Source: Tidjanibacter sp. (GTDB lineage: Bacteria > Bacteroidota > Bacteroidia > Bacteroidales > Rikenellaceae). From it: 52,039 nt of DNA. The notes under the pieces are model-generated. The model saw only the letters and a program-made list of their open reading frames with translations, ran no database searches and was not told the DNA's origin. Below, piece after piece: positions 1 to 8,421 of this stretch. The stretch covers positions 1 to 52,039 of the forward strand of contig JAGCJH010000047.1 in assembly GCA_017648105.1 (NCBI GenBank). The letters run 5' to 3'. The first letter of the stretch is position 1, and each line of letters begins with the position of its first letter. The position numbers and the translations under genes were made by a program.

Positions 1-1
1 C

Positions 2-889
2 CAAATGGAGTCCATAACCACCCAAACGGCACCCATCGATGAAACAACACCCATTGTGGTGCTTGTAGATAACTCCTCGGCATCGGCTGCGGAGATTGTG
101 TCGGGCGCATTGCAGGACTACGACAGAGCAGTGCTCGTTGGTCAGCGCACATACGGCAAAGGGTTGGTGCAGACCACCATACCTATGGGCTACAACTCCT
201 ATATGAAGATGACCACCGCCAAGTATCACCTCCCCAGCGGCAGGTGCATACAAGCGCTCGACTATGCCGCACACAATGGCGAGAGGAGCGTCAAGACCGT
301 ACCCGACTCACTCATTCAGGAGTTCCGCACCTCGCTCGGCAGGAAGGTATATGATGGCGGCGGTGTGATGCCCGATGTGAAGGTCGAGCCCGAATATGTC
401 AGTTCGTTTGCTGTGATGGTCTATGCACAGGGTTTTGTGGATGACTTCATCACAGACTACTGCGCACGCCACTATGACGAGTTGGAGGGGGCGATTATCC
501 CCACCGAGTACCACTTCTCCGACGAAGGCTACGAGGAGTTTGTGGCTTTTATGGCGGATAAGAAGGTTGAGTGGGAGAGCTATGCCAACCGCCTTTGGAG
601 GGAGTTCAAGAAGGCTGCTGAGAAGGAGCGCTGGGAGGAGAGTATGACCGCCGAAATGGCTGAGATTGAGAGAAAGATTACCAACGACACGCAGGACAAC
701 CTGCGCCTCTATAAAAATGAGTTGCAGAAGGTTATCGAAAATCAACTCGTGAGCCGCTACTGCTACTCGGAGGGTGCGAGTGCCCATATGCTGCGTGACG
801 ACGACGAACTCGCCGTGGCTATCGAACTCCTCCAAAACCCCGAGAGGTACAACACCATTCGCACCTCACAGGACACGGAGAAAAATTGA
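2..889 (+). CDS. S41 family C-terminal processing peptidase (5' partial)
   Basis: The reading frame runs in from the left edge, so the N-terminus and any PDZ domain are missing. What remains is the end of an S41 (CtpA/Prc-type) serine protease. Counting from the first Met in the window, the SSASAAEI block carries the likely nucleophile Ser27. Lys52 in TYGKGLVQ is the general base, 25 residues later, the same spacing as the Ser/Lys dyad of E. coli Prc. About 200 residues of charged, helical C-terminal extension follow, as is common in Bacteroidota members. These enzymes act in the periplasm on protein C-termini. The frame ends 66 bp before a co-directional histidine kinase gene. Family assignment is firm; the substrate is unknown. 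Confidence 0.9.
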   Translation, partial: QMESITTQTAPIDETTPIVVLVDNSSASAAEIVSGALQDYDRAVLVGQRTYGKGLVQTTIPMGYNSYMKMTTAKYHLPSGRCIQALDYAAHNGERSVKTVPDSLIQEFRTSLGRKVYDGGGVMPDVKVEPEYVSSFAVMVYAQGFVDDFITDYCARHYDELEGAIIPTEYHFSDEGYEEFVAFMADKKVEWESYANRLWREFKKAAEKERWEESMTAEMAEIERKITNDTQDNLRLYKNELQKVIENQLVSRYCYSEGASAHMLRDDDELAVAIELLQNPERYNTIRTSQDTEKN

Positions 890-955
890 GGTAAATGCGA
901 GTAAGCGAGGGCAGACGAAGGTTGAACAATTGAGAGTTAGACGGAAGACGGAAAT

Positions 956-2131
956 ATGAAAGACTTTGGGGAAAAATTGTGGCAGAGGATTAAGAATACC
1001 CCCTATCGTAAGAGGGTATTGGTGACTCTCGTGGCAGTGATTATCGGCACGATGTCCATCCTCTTTTCCACCCGCCTCTCCCGTATGCTCCAACACAAGG
1101 AGATGAACGAGATGGCGCTCTGGTCGTATGCTATGGAGCGTATGGGCGAGAGCACCCACAACGACCCGCTAATCTTCCAAGTTGTTCATAATCAGAATAT
1201 CCCCTACATTCTGCTTGATGAGGGCGGGAGAGTTGAGAAGTCGCACCTCATACCCGAGGCTATCGTAAATCATCCCGATAGGAGGATGAAACTTCTGCTC
1301 AAACTATCCAAGCAGAACACCCCCATAGAGATTACCACGCCCCGAGGTTATCACTACATACTCTTCTATGGCAACTCGGCACTGCTCGACTGGCTCATAT
1401 TCTTCCCCTATGTGCAGTTGGCGGTGGTGGCAATCTTCGCATTCTTCGCCTTTATGACCTTCCGTACATCCAAGCAAGATGAGCAAAATAGGGTCTGGAT
1501 TGGTCTTGCCAAAGAGACCGCCCACCAGCTCGGCACCCCCATCTCCTCGCTTATGGGTTGGCTCGAATATCTGCGCTCGCAGAGTGTCCCCGAGGAGGCT
1601 ATCGAGGAGATGAGCAAAGACCTCAAAAGGCTCATAAAGGTGGCAGACCGCTTCGGTAAGATTGGCTCCGAGACGGCTCTTTCGGCTACCAACTTAGGCG
1701 AAGTTGTGGGCGACTGCGTAATCTACTTCCGCACACGCATACCCCGCCGTGTGACCCTCGACTACAATGGTCTTGCCATCGCCCCCGTGCGTGTGATGAT
1801 GAATGCTGCACTCTTTGAGTGGGTGGTGGAGAACCTCCTCAAAAATGCCCTCGACGCCCTGCAAGGCGTGGGTGCCATCTCGGTAATCATCTCAACCGAC
1901 GACGAGTGGGCACACATCGATGTGAAGGATAGCGGCAAGGGTATAGCCAAGGCTAACTGGAAGAAGATTTTTGAGCCAGGATTTACGACCAAGACCCGTG
2001 GCTGGGGCTTGGGTCTGTCGCTCTCGAAGCGCATCATTGAGGAGTATCACGGTGGTCATATAGCCGTGGTGGATAGTGAGATAGGTGGAGGTACAACCAT
2101 CCGCATATCGGTGCGCAAGAGCGATGACTAA
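956..2131 (+). CDS. Membrane sensor histidine kinase
   Basis: A 391-residue HisKA/HATPase_c kinase. Membrane segments lie at about residues 20-38 and 146-168 and enclose a roughly 105-residue extracytoplasmic sensor region with no recognisable domain. The H-box has phospho-acceptor His190 (KETAHQLGTPISSL). The ATP-binding module shows an N-box (ENLLKNALDAL), G1 (DSGKGI), F-box (FEPGFTTK) and G2 (GWGLGLSLSK), so the kinase looks catalytically complete. No response regulator lies next to it, so the partner is probably encoded elsewhere. It sits between the S41 peptidase and DUF4271/hemD on the same strand. The ATG at 956 is the only start that keeps the first membrane segment. Confidence 0.9.
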   Translation: MKDFGEKLWQRIKNTPYRKRVLVTLVAVIIGTMSILFSTRLSRMLQHKEMNEMALWSYAMERMGESTHNDPLIFQVVHNQNIPYILLDEGGRVEKSHLIPEAIVNHPDRRMKLLLKLSKQNTPIEITTPRGYHYILFYGNSALLDWLIFFPYVQLAVVAIFAFFAFMTFRTSKQDEQNRVWIGLAKETAHQLGTPISSLMGWLEYLRSQSVPEEAIEEMSKDLKRLIKVADRFGKIGSETALSATNLGEVVGDCVIYFRTRIPRRVTLDYNGLAIAPVRVMMNAALFEWVVENLLKNALDALQGVGAISVIISTDDEWAHIDVKDSGKGIAKANWKKIFEPGFTTKTRGWGLGLSLSKRIIEEYHGGHIAVVDSEIGGGTTIRISVRKSDD

Positions 2132-2154
2132 CACTTTTCGATAATGAGCAACAA

Positions 2155-2940
2155 ATGAGCATAACAGAGCAACATATCACCCCACTTTCGGACACCCTCC
2201 CGGTGGCAAGCGTAGGCGACCTCTTTGGTTCGCAGGCACGCCTTGTCGCTCAACCCGAGGAGGCAGCTGAGATGCTCTTATCGCTCACGGACAACATTGT
2301 GGTGTGGGTTATGGTTGTGGCACTCTTTGCCTACTACCTCTTTGTGATGTTCGCCTATGGTGGGCATATCGGGCAGATGGCAAAAATCGCCATTGGCAAA
2401 AATCTTGGCATAAGAGTTGCGGATGAACTGAGTTACCTCTTTATGAGGGCGGTGCGCAACTCGGTGGCAATGGGCATTATTGCGTGGTCGCTCGTGGCTG
2501 TCGGCTGGATGGGCGCTGTGGGCGCCGCGGGAGTGGGAGGAATTGACCCACTATGGCTCGTACCACTCTTTGCCCTTGTACTCCTTGCCCTCGGAGGGGC
2601 TATGAGAATTGTGACCATCGGCATCTGTACGCTCACAAGGCGCAAGGAGGTGTCCGAAGGTCTGGGCGTTCTCTCCGAAACGCTTATGGGACTTGCCTCA
2701 ATCATTGTCACCCCTGTGGCACTTTTGTTTGTGGTCAATACGGGAGCCTCAGTGGAACTCTTCGGCACGATAGCACTTTTGGTGGCTTGCGTGGCGCTTT
2801 TTGTCTATATAACAAAAAGTTTAGTTTTCTTTATTGAACAAAAAATTTCTATTTTACTTTGGTTTTTGTACCTTTGCACCGTCGTTTTGATTCCCATCGG
2901 CGCAGTGCTTACCGTGATGGTAAGGAGTAGCGTCATTTAA
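2155..2940 (+). CDS. DUF4271 family membrane protein
   Basis: A 261-residue polytopic membrane protein with about six hydrophobic segments (near residues 47-68, 99-122, 132-152, 175-195, 200-218 and 230-255). The C-terminal FFIEQKISILLWFLYLCTV stretch and the position directly before hemD match the Bacteroidota family DUF4271. No enzymatic function is established for it. The neighbourhood (hemD, rnpA, yidD) is housekeeping, so an envelope or tetrapyrrole link is only guilt by association. It starts 23 bp after the kinase stop and is probably in the same transcript. Confidence 0.8.
   Translation: MSITEQHITPLSDTLPVASVGDLFGSQARLVAQPEEAAEMLLSLTDNIVVWVMVVALFAYYLFVMFAYGGHIGQMAKIAIGKNLGIRVADELSYLFMRAVRNSVAMGIIAWSLVAVGWMGAVGAAGVGGIDPLWLVPLFALVLLALGGAMRIVTIGICTLTRRKEVSEGLGVLSETLMGLASIIVTPVALLFVVNTGASVELFGTIALLVACVALFVYITKSLVFFIEQKISILLWFLYLCTVVLIPIGAVLTVMVRSSVI
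2869..2876 (+). promoter_or_regulatory. Putative -7 element (TACCTTTG) for hemD
   Basis: TACCTTTG fits the Bacteroidota -7 consensus TAnnTTTG. It lies inside the 3' end of the DUF4271 gene, about 90 bp before the hemD start. No good TTTG lies at the -33 spacing, so this internal promoter is tentative. Confidence 0.4.
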
Positions 2941-2965
2941 TGTCGAACCAAATAAACACAAAGCA

Positions 2966-3844
2966 TTGAAAATTAAACGCATATTGATTTCGCAGCCCCA
3001 ACCTGCGGTAATGGAAAAGTCGCCCTTCTATCAGGTCGCAAAGGAAAATAACCTCGAGCTTACATTCAAACCCTTTATGCGAATTGAGGGTGTATCGCTC
3101 AAAGAGTTCCGTAGCCAGAGAACAGAAATCTTGGACTACTCGGCAGTAATCTTCACAAGCCGTACAACTATCGACAACTTCTTCCGCATTGCGGAGGAGG
3201 CTCGTGTGAACATACCCGAAACGATGAAGTATTTTTGCGTAAATGAGGCTGTGGCTCTCTACTTGCAGAAATATATCGTCTATCGCAAGCGCAAAATCTT
3301 CTTTGCCGACGGTAAGTTCGACAACTTTATGGAGATTATCCTCAAACACAAAGACGAGCGTTTCATCCTCGCACTCGCCGAGCCCCACAACCCCGAAATT
3401 CCCCAGACTCTCGAAAAGTTGCACCTCAACTTCCGCAGTCTTATCTTCGCCCACACCGTGAGCGCAGACCTCTCGGGCGTGAACATCTCGGACTACGATA
3501 TGTTGGTATTTTACAGCCCCAATGAGATTGCGTCGCTCGTGGCGCAGTTTGGCACCGAGAATATCCCTATGATTGTTGTGCTGGGCGAGAACACCGCAAA
3601 GGCAGCCGTGGAGGCAGGTTTGAAGATCTACTCCAAAGCCCCCGCCCCAGGTATTCCCAACATTGCAAAGGCTGTGGAGCTTCTCGTTGCAGACGCTAAG
3701 GCAGGCAAGGAGATTGAGCCCATCGAGTTCAGCCACAGTCACAAGGCGGAGAACTTCATCAAGGCGCAAGAGGCTAAACCCGTGAAGCGCTCTCGTGCAA
3801 AGCGCAAAACCACAGAGGAGAGCCCCGAGGTTCGTGCAAAATAG
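2966..3844 (+). CDS. hemD: Uroporphyrinogen-III synthase
   Basis: A 292-residue HemD of the Bacteroidota type, catalysing cyclisation with D-ring inversion of hydroxymethylbilane to uroporphyrinogen III in tetrapyrrole synthesis. The N-terminal KIKRILISQPQP, the SAVIFTSRTTIDNFF segment and the MKYFCVNEAVALYLQKYIVY segment are characteristic. The C-terminus carries a basic, low-complexity tail (KRSRAKRKT) outside the two alpha/beta lobes. The start codon is TTG at 2966. The family sequence begins exactly at this KIKRI, and no ATG lies nearby, so TTG initiation is preferred. It is followed 78 bp later by rnpA. Confidence 0.88.
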   Translation: MKIKRILISQPQPAVMEKSPFYQVAKENNLELTFKPFMRIEGVSLKEFRSQRTEILDYSAVIFTSRTTIDNFFRIAEEARVNIPETMKYFCVNEAVALYLQKYIVYRKRKIFFADGKFDNFMEIILKHKDERFILALAEPHNPEIPQTLEKLHLNFRSLIFAHTVSADLSGVNISDYDMLVFYSPNEIASLVAQFGTENIPMIVVLGENTAKAAVEAGLKIYSKAPAPGIPNIAKAVELLVADAKAGKEIEPIEFSHSHKAENFIKAQEAKPVKRSRAKRKTTEESPEVRAK

Positions 3845-3922
3845 CAACAACAAGATATGCGGGGTGTCGGAAATGATGCCCCGCATTTGATTTCAACACC
3901 AAGACCCAAACAGATACAAGAG

Positions 3923-4318
3923 ATGGCAGAGGAGAAAAGATATGGGCTCCGAAAGGCGGAGAGGCTTCACGGCGGTGCTGCGGTGGATGCCCTCTTTGTG
4001 CGCAACAAGAGTGGGCTTATCTACCCCTTCCGCTATATCTACAAGCTCCGTGAGGCTACCCCTGAGGATGAGGCTCAGGTGTCGGTGCTCTTCGTCGTTC
4101 CCAAGCGCAACATCAAGAGGGCGGTGGGCAGAAATCTGCTCAAACGCCGTATGAGGGAGGCATATCGCACACAGAAACTCCCCATCGTGGCTCGTGCCAC
4201 AGAGCAGGGCAAGCACCTCGACTTGGGTCTTATCTACACCACCAAAGAGATTTTGGACTTCAACACCATAAGAAATGCAATCGGAGGGATTTTGGAAAAA
4301 GTTACGGGCAAAATTTAG
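3923..4318 (+). CDS. rnpA: Ribonuclease P protein component
   Basis: A 131-residue basic protein subunit of RNase P, which assists the catalytic RNA in maturing tRNA 5' ends. The RNA-binding signature is visible as [20 protein letters not shown]. The frame is open back to 3857, but family members begin just before the conserved GLRKAERL segment, so the ATG at 3923 (MAEEKRYGL) is chosen. Its 3' end overlaps yidD by 44 bp, the classical rnpA-yidD arrangement that implies translational coupling. Confidence 0.9.
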   Translation: MAEEKRYGLRKAERLHGGAAVDALFVRNKSGLIYPFRYIYKLREATPEDEAQVSVLFVVPKRNIKRAVGRNLLKRRMREAYRTQKLPIVARATEQGKHLDLGLIYTTKEILDFNTIRNAIGGILEKVTGKI

Positions 4319-4538
4319 GCGCATAGCCAGTGCCCCACTCGTGGCGCTTGTCCGCTTCTATCAGGTCTGCATCTCGCCTCTGAAACCCCACCCGACTTGC
4401 AGATTTACACCCACCTGCTCGCAATATGCCATCGAAGCACTCCGCAAATATGGTGCACTCAAAGGCGGTTGGCTCGCACTCAAACGACTCCTCCGCTGTC
4501 ATCCCTGGGGAGGGAGTGGCTACGACCCTGTTCCATAG
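4275..4538 (+). CDS. yidD: Membrane protein insertion efficiency factor YidD
   Basis: An 87-residue YidD. The diagnostic core is present: [10 protein letters not shown], the Cys motif [11 protein letters not shown] and [18 protein letters not shown] at the C-terminus. YidD is a small amphipathic inner-membrane-associated protein thought to assist YidC-dependent insertion. It overlaps the end of rnpA, as in most bacteria. Transcription most likely ends at the palindrome 45 bp downstream. Confidence 0.93.
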   Translation: MQSEGFWKKLRAKFRRIASAPLVALVRFYQVCISPLKPHPTCRFTPTCSQYAIEALRKYGALKGGWLALKRLLRCHPWGGSGYDPVP

Positions 4539-4582
4539 GGTTACACTTGGCAGCAAGCGACCATCCACTTGGGCGATTGACA

Positions 4583-4626
4583 AAAAAATAAGGTACATTT
4601 TCCGATGAAAATGTACCTTATTTTTT
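4583..4626. terminator. Perfect 20-bp palindrome, bidirectional terminator
   Basis: Arms 4583-4602 and 4607-4626 are perfectly complementary around a CGAT loop, with A-tract and T-tract ends. It lies between convergent yidD and the hydrolase gene and overlaps the hydrolase stop codon by two bases. The left arm contains the 19-mer AAAAAATAAGGTACATTTT, which recurs at 32833 and 33293. Confidence 0.85.
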
Positions 4627-5617
4627 ACTTCAAATGCTTCTCGAAGAAGTTGGCTGTAAGGAGTAGTAGCTCGCCACCAATATCACTTCGTTTGCTGTGC
4701 AGGTTGTGGTCGTAATACTCACGCAAATCGAGTGTCACATCTGCACCCTTCGACTTCAACACCTCGGCAAACTCCACGCTCTGTGTGTGGTCCAAGATAC
4801 TGTCGCCCGTGCCGTGAAACAGCAATACCGCAGGGATGTTCTTTCTTGGCACCATATTCACAGGCGAATACTCCCCGAGCGTTGCATCCGTATAGTCGTG
4901 GAAGTAGTAACGCATCTTGGAGTTTGGCGACTTCACAACACCACCCTCCACCAGTGGGAGATTATAGGCACCCGCATAGCCAACCATCGCCTTAGTGCCC
5001 TTAATGGTCATTGCCGAGGCTGCCGAGAGGTGAGCGCCTGCTGACTGACCACAGAAGCCGAAACTCTTGGGGTTGATATTCAACTCCTCGGCGTGCTCCT
5101 GCACCCACTTAACAGCATCCTCAATATCCTCCAACGACACATCAATAGTTGCGCCAGTCTGTCCTGCGAGTGAGTAGGCGATACGCACGCCCGCAATGCC
5201 TTTCTGCACGGCAATATACTGCGACGAGATACGGAAGGCGTTGTTGTTACCCTTCGACCAACCACCACCGTGAATCCACACGATAAAGGGGGCGGGAGTG
5301 TCGCTCACCGCACGATCTACGATGAGTTTCAGGTCGTAGTCGGGGTAGCTCTTATAGACATACTCCTCGCTCACGCACGACTTGTAGAGCTTGCTCGAAG
5401 CGATATTCTTATGCTCATAGACGGTCAATAGGTCGGGCACCTCATTGAGGTTGATATACTTATACCTATCCCTTTTTTTGAGTTCATAGGTACCGTCGCC
5501 CACCTCCACAAGCTCCATAGAGTAGCGGTTGGATATCTTCTGCTGGGCATTGGCACCCATTGGCAGCGCCACCATAACCGAGAGGGCTACAAGAGCGCAA
5601 AAGTTTTGAATTTTCAT
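4625..5617 (-). CDS. Secreted alpha/beta hydrolase (esterase/lipase-like)
   Basis: A 330-residue alpha/beta-hydrolase with an N-terminal signal peptide cleaved near ANAQQ (residues 20-26), so it is exported. Visible features are the oxyanion-hole motif HGGGW (116-120), the nucleophile elbow GQSAGAH (Ser192), an acid in FHGTGDSILD and a base in YYDHN (His304), completing a Ser-Asp-His triad. This places it in the hormone-sensitive-lipase/carboxylesterase-like group (BD-FAE, esterase D-like). The substrate cannot be read from sequence; deacetylation of glycans is one possibility. It lies 39 bp downstream of the hemerythrin-LuxR gene on the same strand, and the two probably share a transcript. 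Confidence 0.85.
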   Translation of the reverse strand: MKIQNFCALVALSVMVALPMGANAQQKISNRYSMELVEVGDGTYELKKRDRYKYINLNEVPDLLTVYEHKNIASSKLYKSCVSEEYVYKSYPDYDLKLIVDRAVSDTPAPFIVWIHGGGWSKGNNNAFRISSQYIAVQKGIAGVRIAYSLAGQTGATIDVSLEDIEDAVKWVQEHAEELNINPKSFGFCGQSAGAHLSAASAMTIKGTKAMVGYAGAYNLPLVEGGVVKSPNSKMRYYFHDYTDATLGEYSPVNMVPRKNIPAVLLFHGTGDSILDHTQSVEFAEVLKSKGADVTLDLREYYDHNLHSKRSDIGGELLLLTANFFEKHLK

Positions 5618-5656
5618 TGGTATGATTTTCTTGTTAAGGTTTAATCTATCTCTCTT

Positions 5657-6628
5657 TTACTGCACTTTTATCTCCTCGATGCTCACCAACTTATTGACAA
5701 TGGCGAAGATTGTGAGTCCTGCGGAGGTGTGGATTTGGAGCTTACCCGTGATGTTGCGACGGTGGGTGGTCACGGTATGTACCGAGAGGCACAACTTATC
5801 GGCAATCTCCTTGCTGGTCATACCCTTTGCCACACAAGCAATAATCTCCTTTTCCCTCTGCGAAAGCTGCTCGGAGGTATTGTCGCTCACATCAATATGC
5901 TCCTCGCCATAGTTGGCACCCTGTGTGCGCACATCCTCCTCTGCCCTCTTCACAGCGGGCACGAAGATTTTGTCCTCCACAGCACAGTGAAGCGCAAGGT
6001 CGTTCTCGCAGTTGATAATATCGAAGAGCACCGAATGGAGCATATCGCCATTGGTATCCTGTGGGTAGTAGCGAATGATGACATTTTTCAGGTCGGAGAG
6101 CTTATCGTCGAGGCGGGAATCACGATTGGAGTGCATCGCCGCAAAACTATCAATGGTGTATTCACGATTAAGGTAGCCCTTCATCAGCGAATCTACATAG
6201 GCAAAGACTGTGGAGTTCTCGTGCCCCATATGACCTCTAACCTCCGTCACAAAGTCGTCGTAGAACTTCAAAATCAGGAGTGCCACCTCATCCTTACCCG
6301 AGCAATCTATCGCCTCGATGAGTTTGCGACGGATGGAGGGGAGGTTGAACTCCAAAAACCAGATGTGTGCCTTGCGCAGATACTCCATCAGCTGTGCGAG
6401 GGAGATATCGTCACTGTCATACTCCCTACCACTCACGAAGTTTGCCACAGCGAGGAAGGTCGCCGCATCCACCCCTTTGGTTGCACACACATCACCCACG
6501 CTCCTCTCGCCAAAGCCGAGAGGTATGCCAAAGCGACTGAGCACAAAGAGCAGTGCGCTATTGTCGTCAATCAACATTCTAAGGGGGTCGGTTGCACGAT
6601 AAGGTGCTCGTGTGGTGTGCGTACTCAT
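5657..6628 (-). CDS. Hemerythrin-like / LuxR-type HTH fusion regulator
   Basis: A 323-residue protein. Residues 255-297 (LSQREKEIIACVAKGMTSKE and the following helix) are a GerE/LuxR DNA-binding domain. The N-terminal 15-65 region resembles the ScdA/RIC N-terminal domain. Residues 85-225 read as a hemerythrin-like four-helix bundle with the di-iron pattern His88, His133-x3-Glu137, His166 or His198, and His214-x3-Glu218. Family knowledge: RIC/hemerythrin proteins bind O2 or NO or act in Fe-S repair. Inference: this is a redox- or NO-responsive transcription factor. No receiver domain is present. It probably controls itself and the adjacent hydrolase. Confidence 0.8.
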   Translation of the reverse strand: MSTHTTRAPYRATDPLRMLIDDNSALLFVLSRFGIPLGFGERSVGDVCATKGVDAATFLAVANFVSGREYDSDDISLAQLMEYLRKAHIWFLEFNLPSIRRKLIEAIDCSGKDEVALLILKFYDDFVTEVRGHMGHENSTVFAYVDSLMKGYLNREYTIDSFAAMHSNRDSRLDDKLSDLKNVIIRYYPQDTNGDMLHSVLFDIINCENDLALHCAVEDKIFVPAVKRAEEDVRTQGANYGEEHIDVSDNTSEQLSQREKEIIACVAKGMTSKEIADKLCLSVHTVTTHRRNITGKLQIHTSAGLTIFAIVNKLVSIEEIKVQ

Positions 6629-6652
6629 AGTGGATTGGTTTGATTTTCACCA

Positions 6653-6660
6653 CAAAGGTA
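6653..6660 (-). promoter_or_regulatory. -7 element (TACCTTTG) of the hemerythrin-LuxR gene
   Basis: On the minus strand TACCTTTG lies 25 bp before the ATG at 6628 and matches TAnnTTTG. No convincing -33 TTTG accompanies it; heptamer repeats occupy that position. Confidence 0.55.
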
Positions 6661-6668
6661 GTGAATAG

Positions 6669-6700
6669 AATTGAGAATTGGGAATTGAGAGTTGAGAATT
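6669..6700. repeat. Degenerate heptamer repeat (AATTGAG units)
   Basis: Four consecutive 7-bp units (AATTGAG, AATTGGG, AATTGAG, AGTTGAG) and a partial fifth lie where the -33 region of the hemerythrin-LuxR promoter should be. They may be an operator or simple low-complexity drift. Confidence 0.5.
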
Positions 6701-6783
6701 TCCTCAAAATCATTAAAGTCCTTAATGCCCTTAGAGCCCTTAAAGATTGTTTGTCGGTCTTAGCCACGACAGGCTCTCGCCCA

Positions 6784-6819
6784 AGAAAAAAAGGGGCAAC
6801 CCCTTTATGGAGTTGCCCC
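6784..6819 (-). terminator. Intrinsic terminator of the starch operon
   Basis: The stem is GGGGCAAC (6793-6800) with GTTGCCCC (6812-6819). On the minus strand it is followed by an eight-base T-run, and it lies 22 bp after the SusE-like stop codon. It marks the 3' end of the large minus-strand transcript. Confidence 0.85.
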
Positions 6820-6840
6820 GAAGTATCGGAATCGAATAGA

Positions 6841-8361
6841 TTACTCGATAGTAGCAGTACCTGCGTTGAAGTTGTAGGTAACGGTCTTACCAGCCTCAAC
6901 AGTTGTTGCGGTGGTAGCATTGAAGTCATCATTCTCGCCACGATATACGATAGCGCCATCGAGTACGGTGAACTCCGACTTCCAAGCATCTACACCCTCA
7001 ATCTTAACGAACGAACGGAGAAGACCAGCAGCAGTAGTGGTAAGAGTTACAGTACCATCCTCATTTACGGTACCTGCAACCTGACCAGCGTTGGTAGCAT
7101 CCCAACCGCCAAATGCATCACCCAAACCGCAGATGTTAGCGGGAGTAACGCTTACCTTGTCGGTATCGTAGTCAACAAGGATGAGGTAGAGACCATCTTC
7201 CTCAACCTGGTTGTTGTCGCTGACAGTGATGAAGCCCTCTTTGTTTACACCGAGGTCGCAGAACTGACCACCATCCCAATCCAAAACACTATTAAACTTG
7301 AACTGAGTAGCAGTAGTCATATAACGAACTGCCCAGTATGCGTTGCCACCGTTTACACGGGTCATCTCAACGACACCCTCGGAAGTCCAATCCCAGTTAC
7401 CGAATTCGTTACCGATGATATAGAGGTTGTCGGGAACATTGGTCTCAATAGTACCAGTCTGCTCAATATTGTAGGTGAACGAGTTGCCGTGAGCGCCTTT
7501 ACCCATCTTGTAGGTCAAAGTGATAGTGTAGATACCTTTGTTATCAACAACGATATCGGCACCACCCTGCAAGAGTTTGTGGTCGTCTGCGCTGGTCCAA
7601 CCGAGGTTGGTGTTGCATTTGATGTTACCCGAAAGGTCGAGAGCGATCTTCCAACCGTGGTTGTAAGCGAATTTGAACTTAGCACCTGCTTTGCTGAAAG
7701 TCTGCTCAGCCCAAGTCCAAGTGATAGTGCCATCCTCAGCACGCGCCTCAACGCCGTAGGTGTTACCCCAACCGTTGTTGTCACCACGAGTACTCATCTT
7801 AGCTTTGAGAACCATAATCAAAGCGAAGTCAGCTTTATCCTCCTGGTTCGAAGCGTCGTCAAGAACGATGTGATAGAAACCAGTCTCGGGAACCTGCAAA
7901 GCGGGTGCGGACTCGGTAGTGTCGAGCTCGCCAATCTTACCCCACTGGGGATCCTCGGGGAAACCGTCGCCAGTCTGCTCTTTGGAAATCTCACGATCCA
8001 AAACAGCACCGTAACGAGTGCGCTGCTCACCGTCGAAATAAACAATCTCGAAGTCTTTGCCAGCCTCAAGCCATACATATTTCTCATACATACCGCTACG
8101 GAGCTGGTTGGTACCACGCTTGTTGGTTGTGGCGTCGATAACTGCACCATTCTCGTCGCGCTCGGGACCGTTCTCGTTGTAACCAGCACCCATCATAGCC
8201 TCACCTACGATGTCGGTTACGCCAACAGCATCACCGATTACATAGAAGCCTACCTCAACAGCCTCATCAAGGTTGGGACCAGTAGGACCCTCTTCGGGAC
8301 CACAAGCAACCATACCTGCCATAAGTGCCATAGCACCAGCAAAATACAAAAGTTTTTTCAT
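6841..8361 (-). CDS. SusE/SusF-like outer-membrane starch-binding lipoprotein
   Basis: A 506-residue lipoprotein with the lipobox MAGMVACG (Cys20). It consists of tandem beta-rich modules. The repeats LYIIGNEFGNWDWTSEG and CGLGDAFGGWDATNAG are the conserved starts of SusE/SusF carbohydrate-binding modules, with aromatic residues suited to stacking on alpha-glucan. Family members sit on the cell surface, bind starch and have no catalytic activity. It is last in the operon, 60 bp after susD, and is followed by a strong terminator. Whether it corresponds to SusE or SusF is not decided; one gene seems to serve for the pair. Confidence 0.85.
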   Translation of the reverse strand: MKKLLYFAGAMALMAGMVACGPEEGPTGPNLDEAVEVGFYVIGDAVGVTDIVGEAMMGAGYNENGPERDENGAVIDATTNKRGTNQLRSGMYEKYVWLEAGKDFEIVYFDGEQRTRYGAVLDREISKEQTGDGFPEDPQWGKIGELDTTESAPALQVPETGFYHIVLDDASNQEDKADFALIMVLKAKMSTRGDNNGWGNTYGVEARAEDGTITWTWAEQTFSKAGAKFKFAYNHGWKIALDLSGNIKCNTNLGWTSADDHKLLQGGADIVVDNKGIYTITLTYKMGKGAHGNSFTYNIEQTGTIETNVPDNLYIIGNEFGNWDWTSEGVVEMTRVNGGNAYWAVRYMTTATQFKFNSVLDWDGGQFCDLGVNKEGFITVSDNNQVEEDGLYLILVDYDTDKVSVTPANICGLGDAFGGWDATNAGQVAGTVNEDGTVTLTTTAAGLLRSFVKIEGVDAWKSEFTVLDGAIVYRGENDDFNATTATTVEAGKTVTYNFNAGTATIE

Positions 8362-8421
8362 TGTGTTGTGTTTTTTAATTAGTTAAATATAAAGGGTTTG
8401 TTTGTGTCTTTTTCTCACAGA

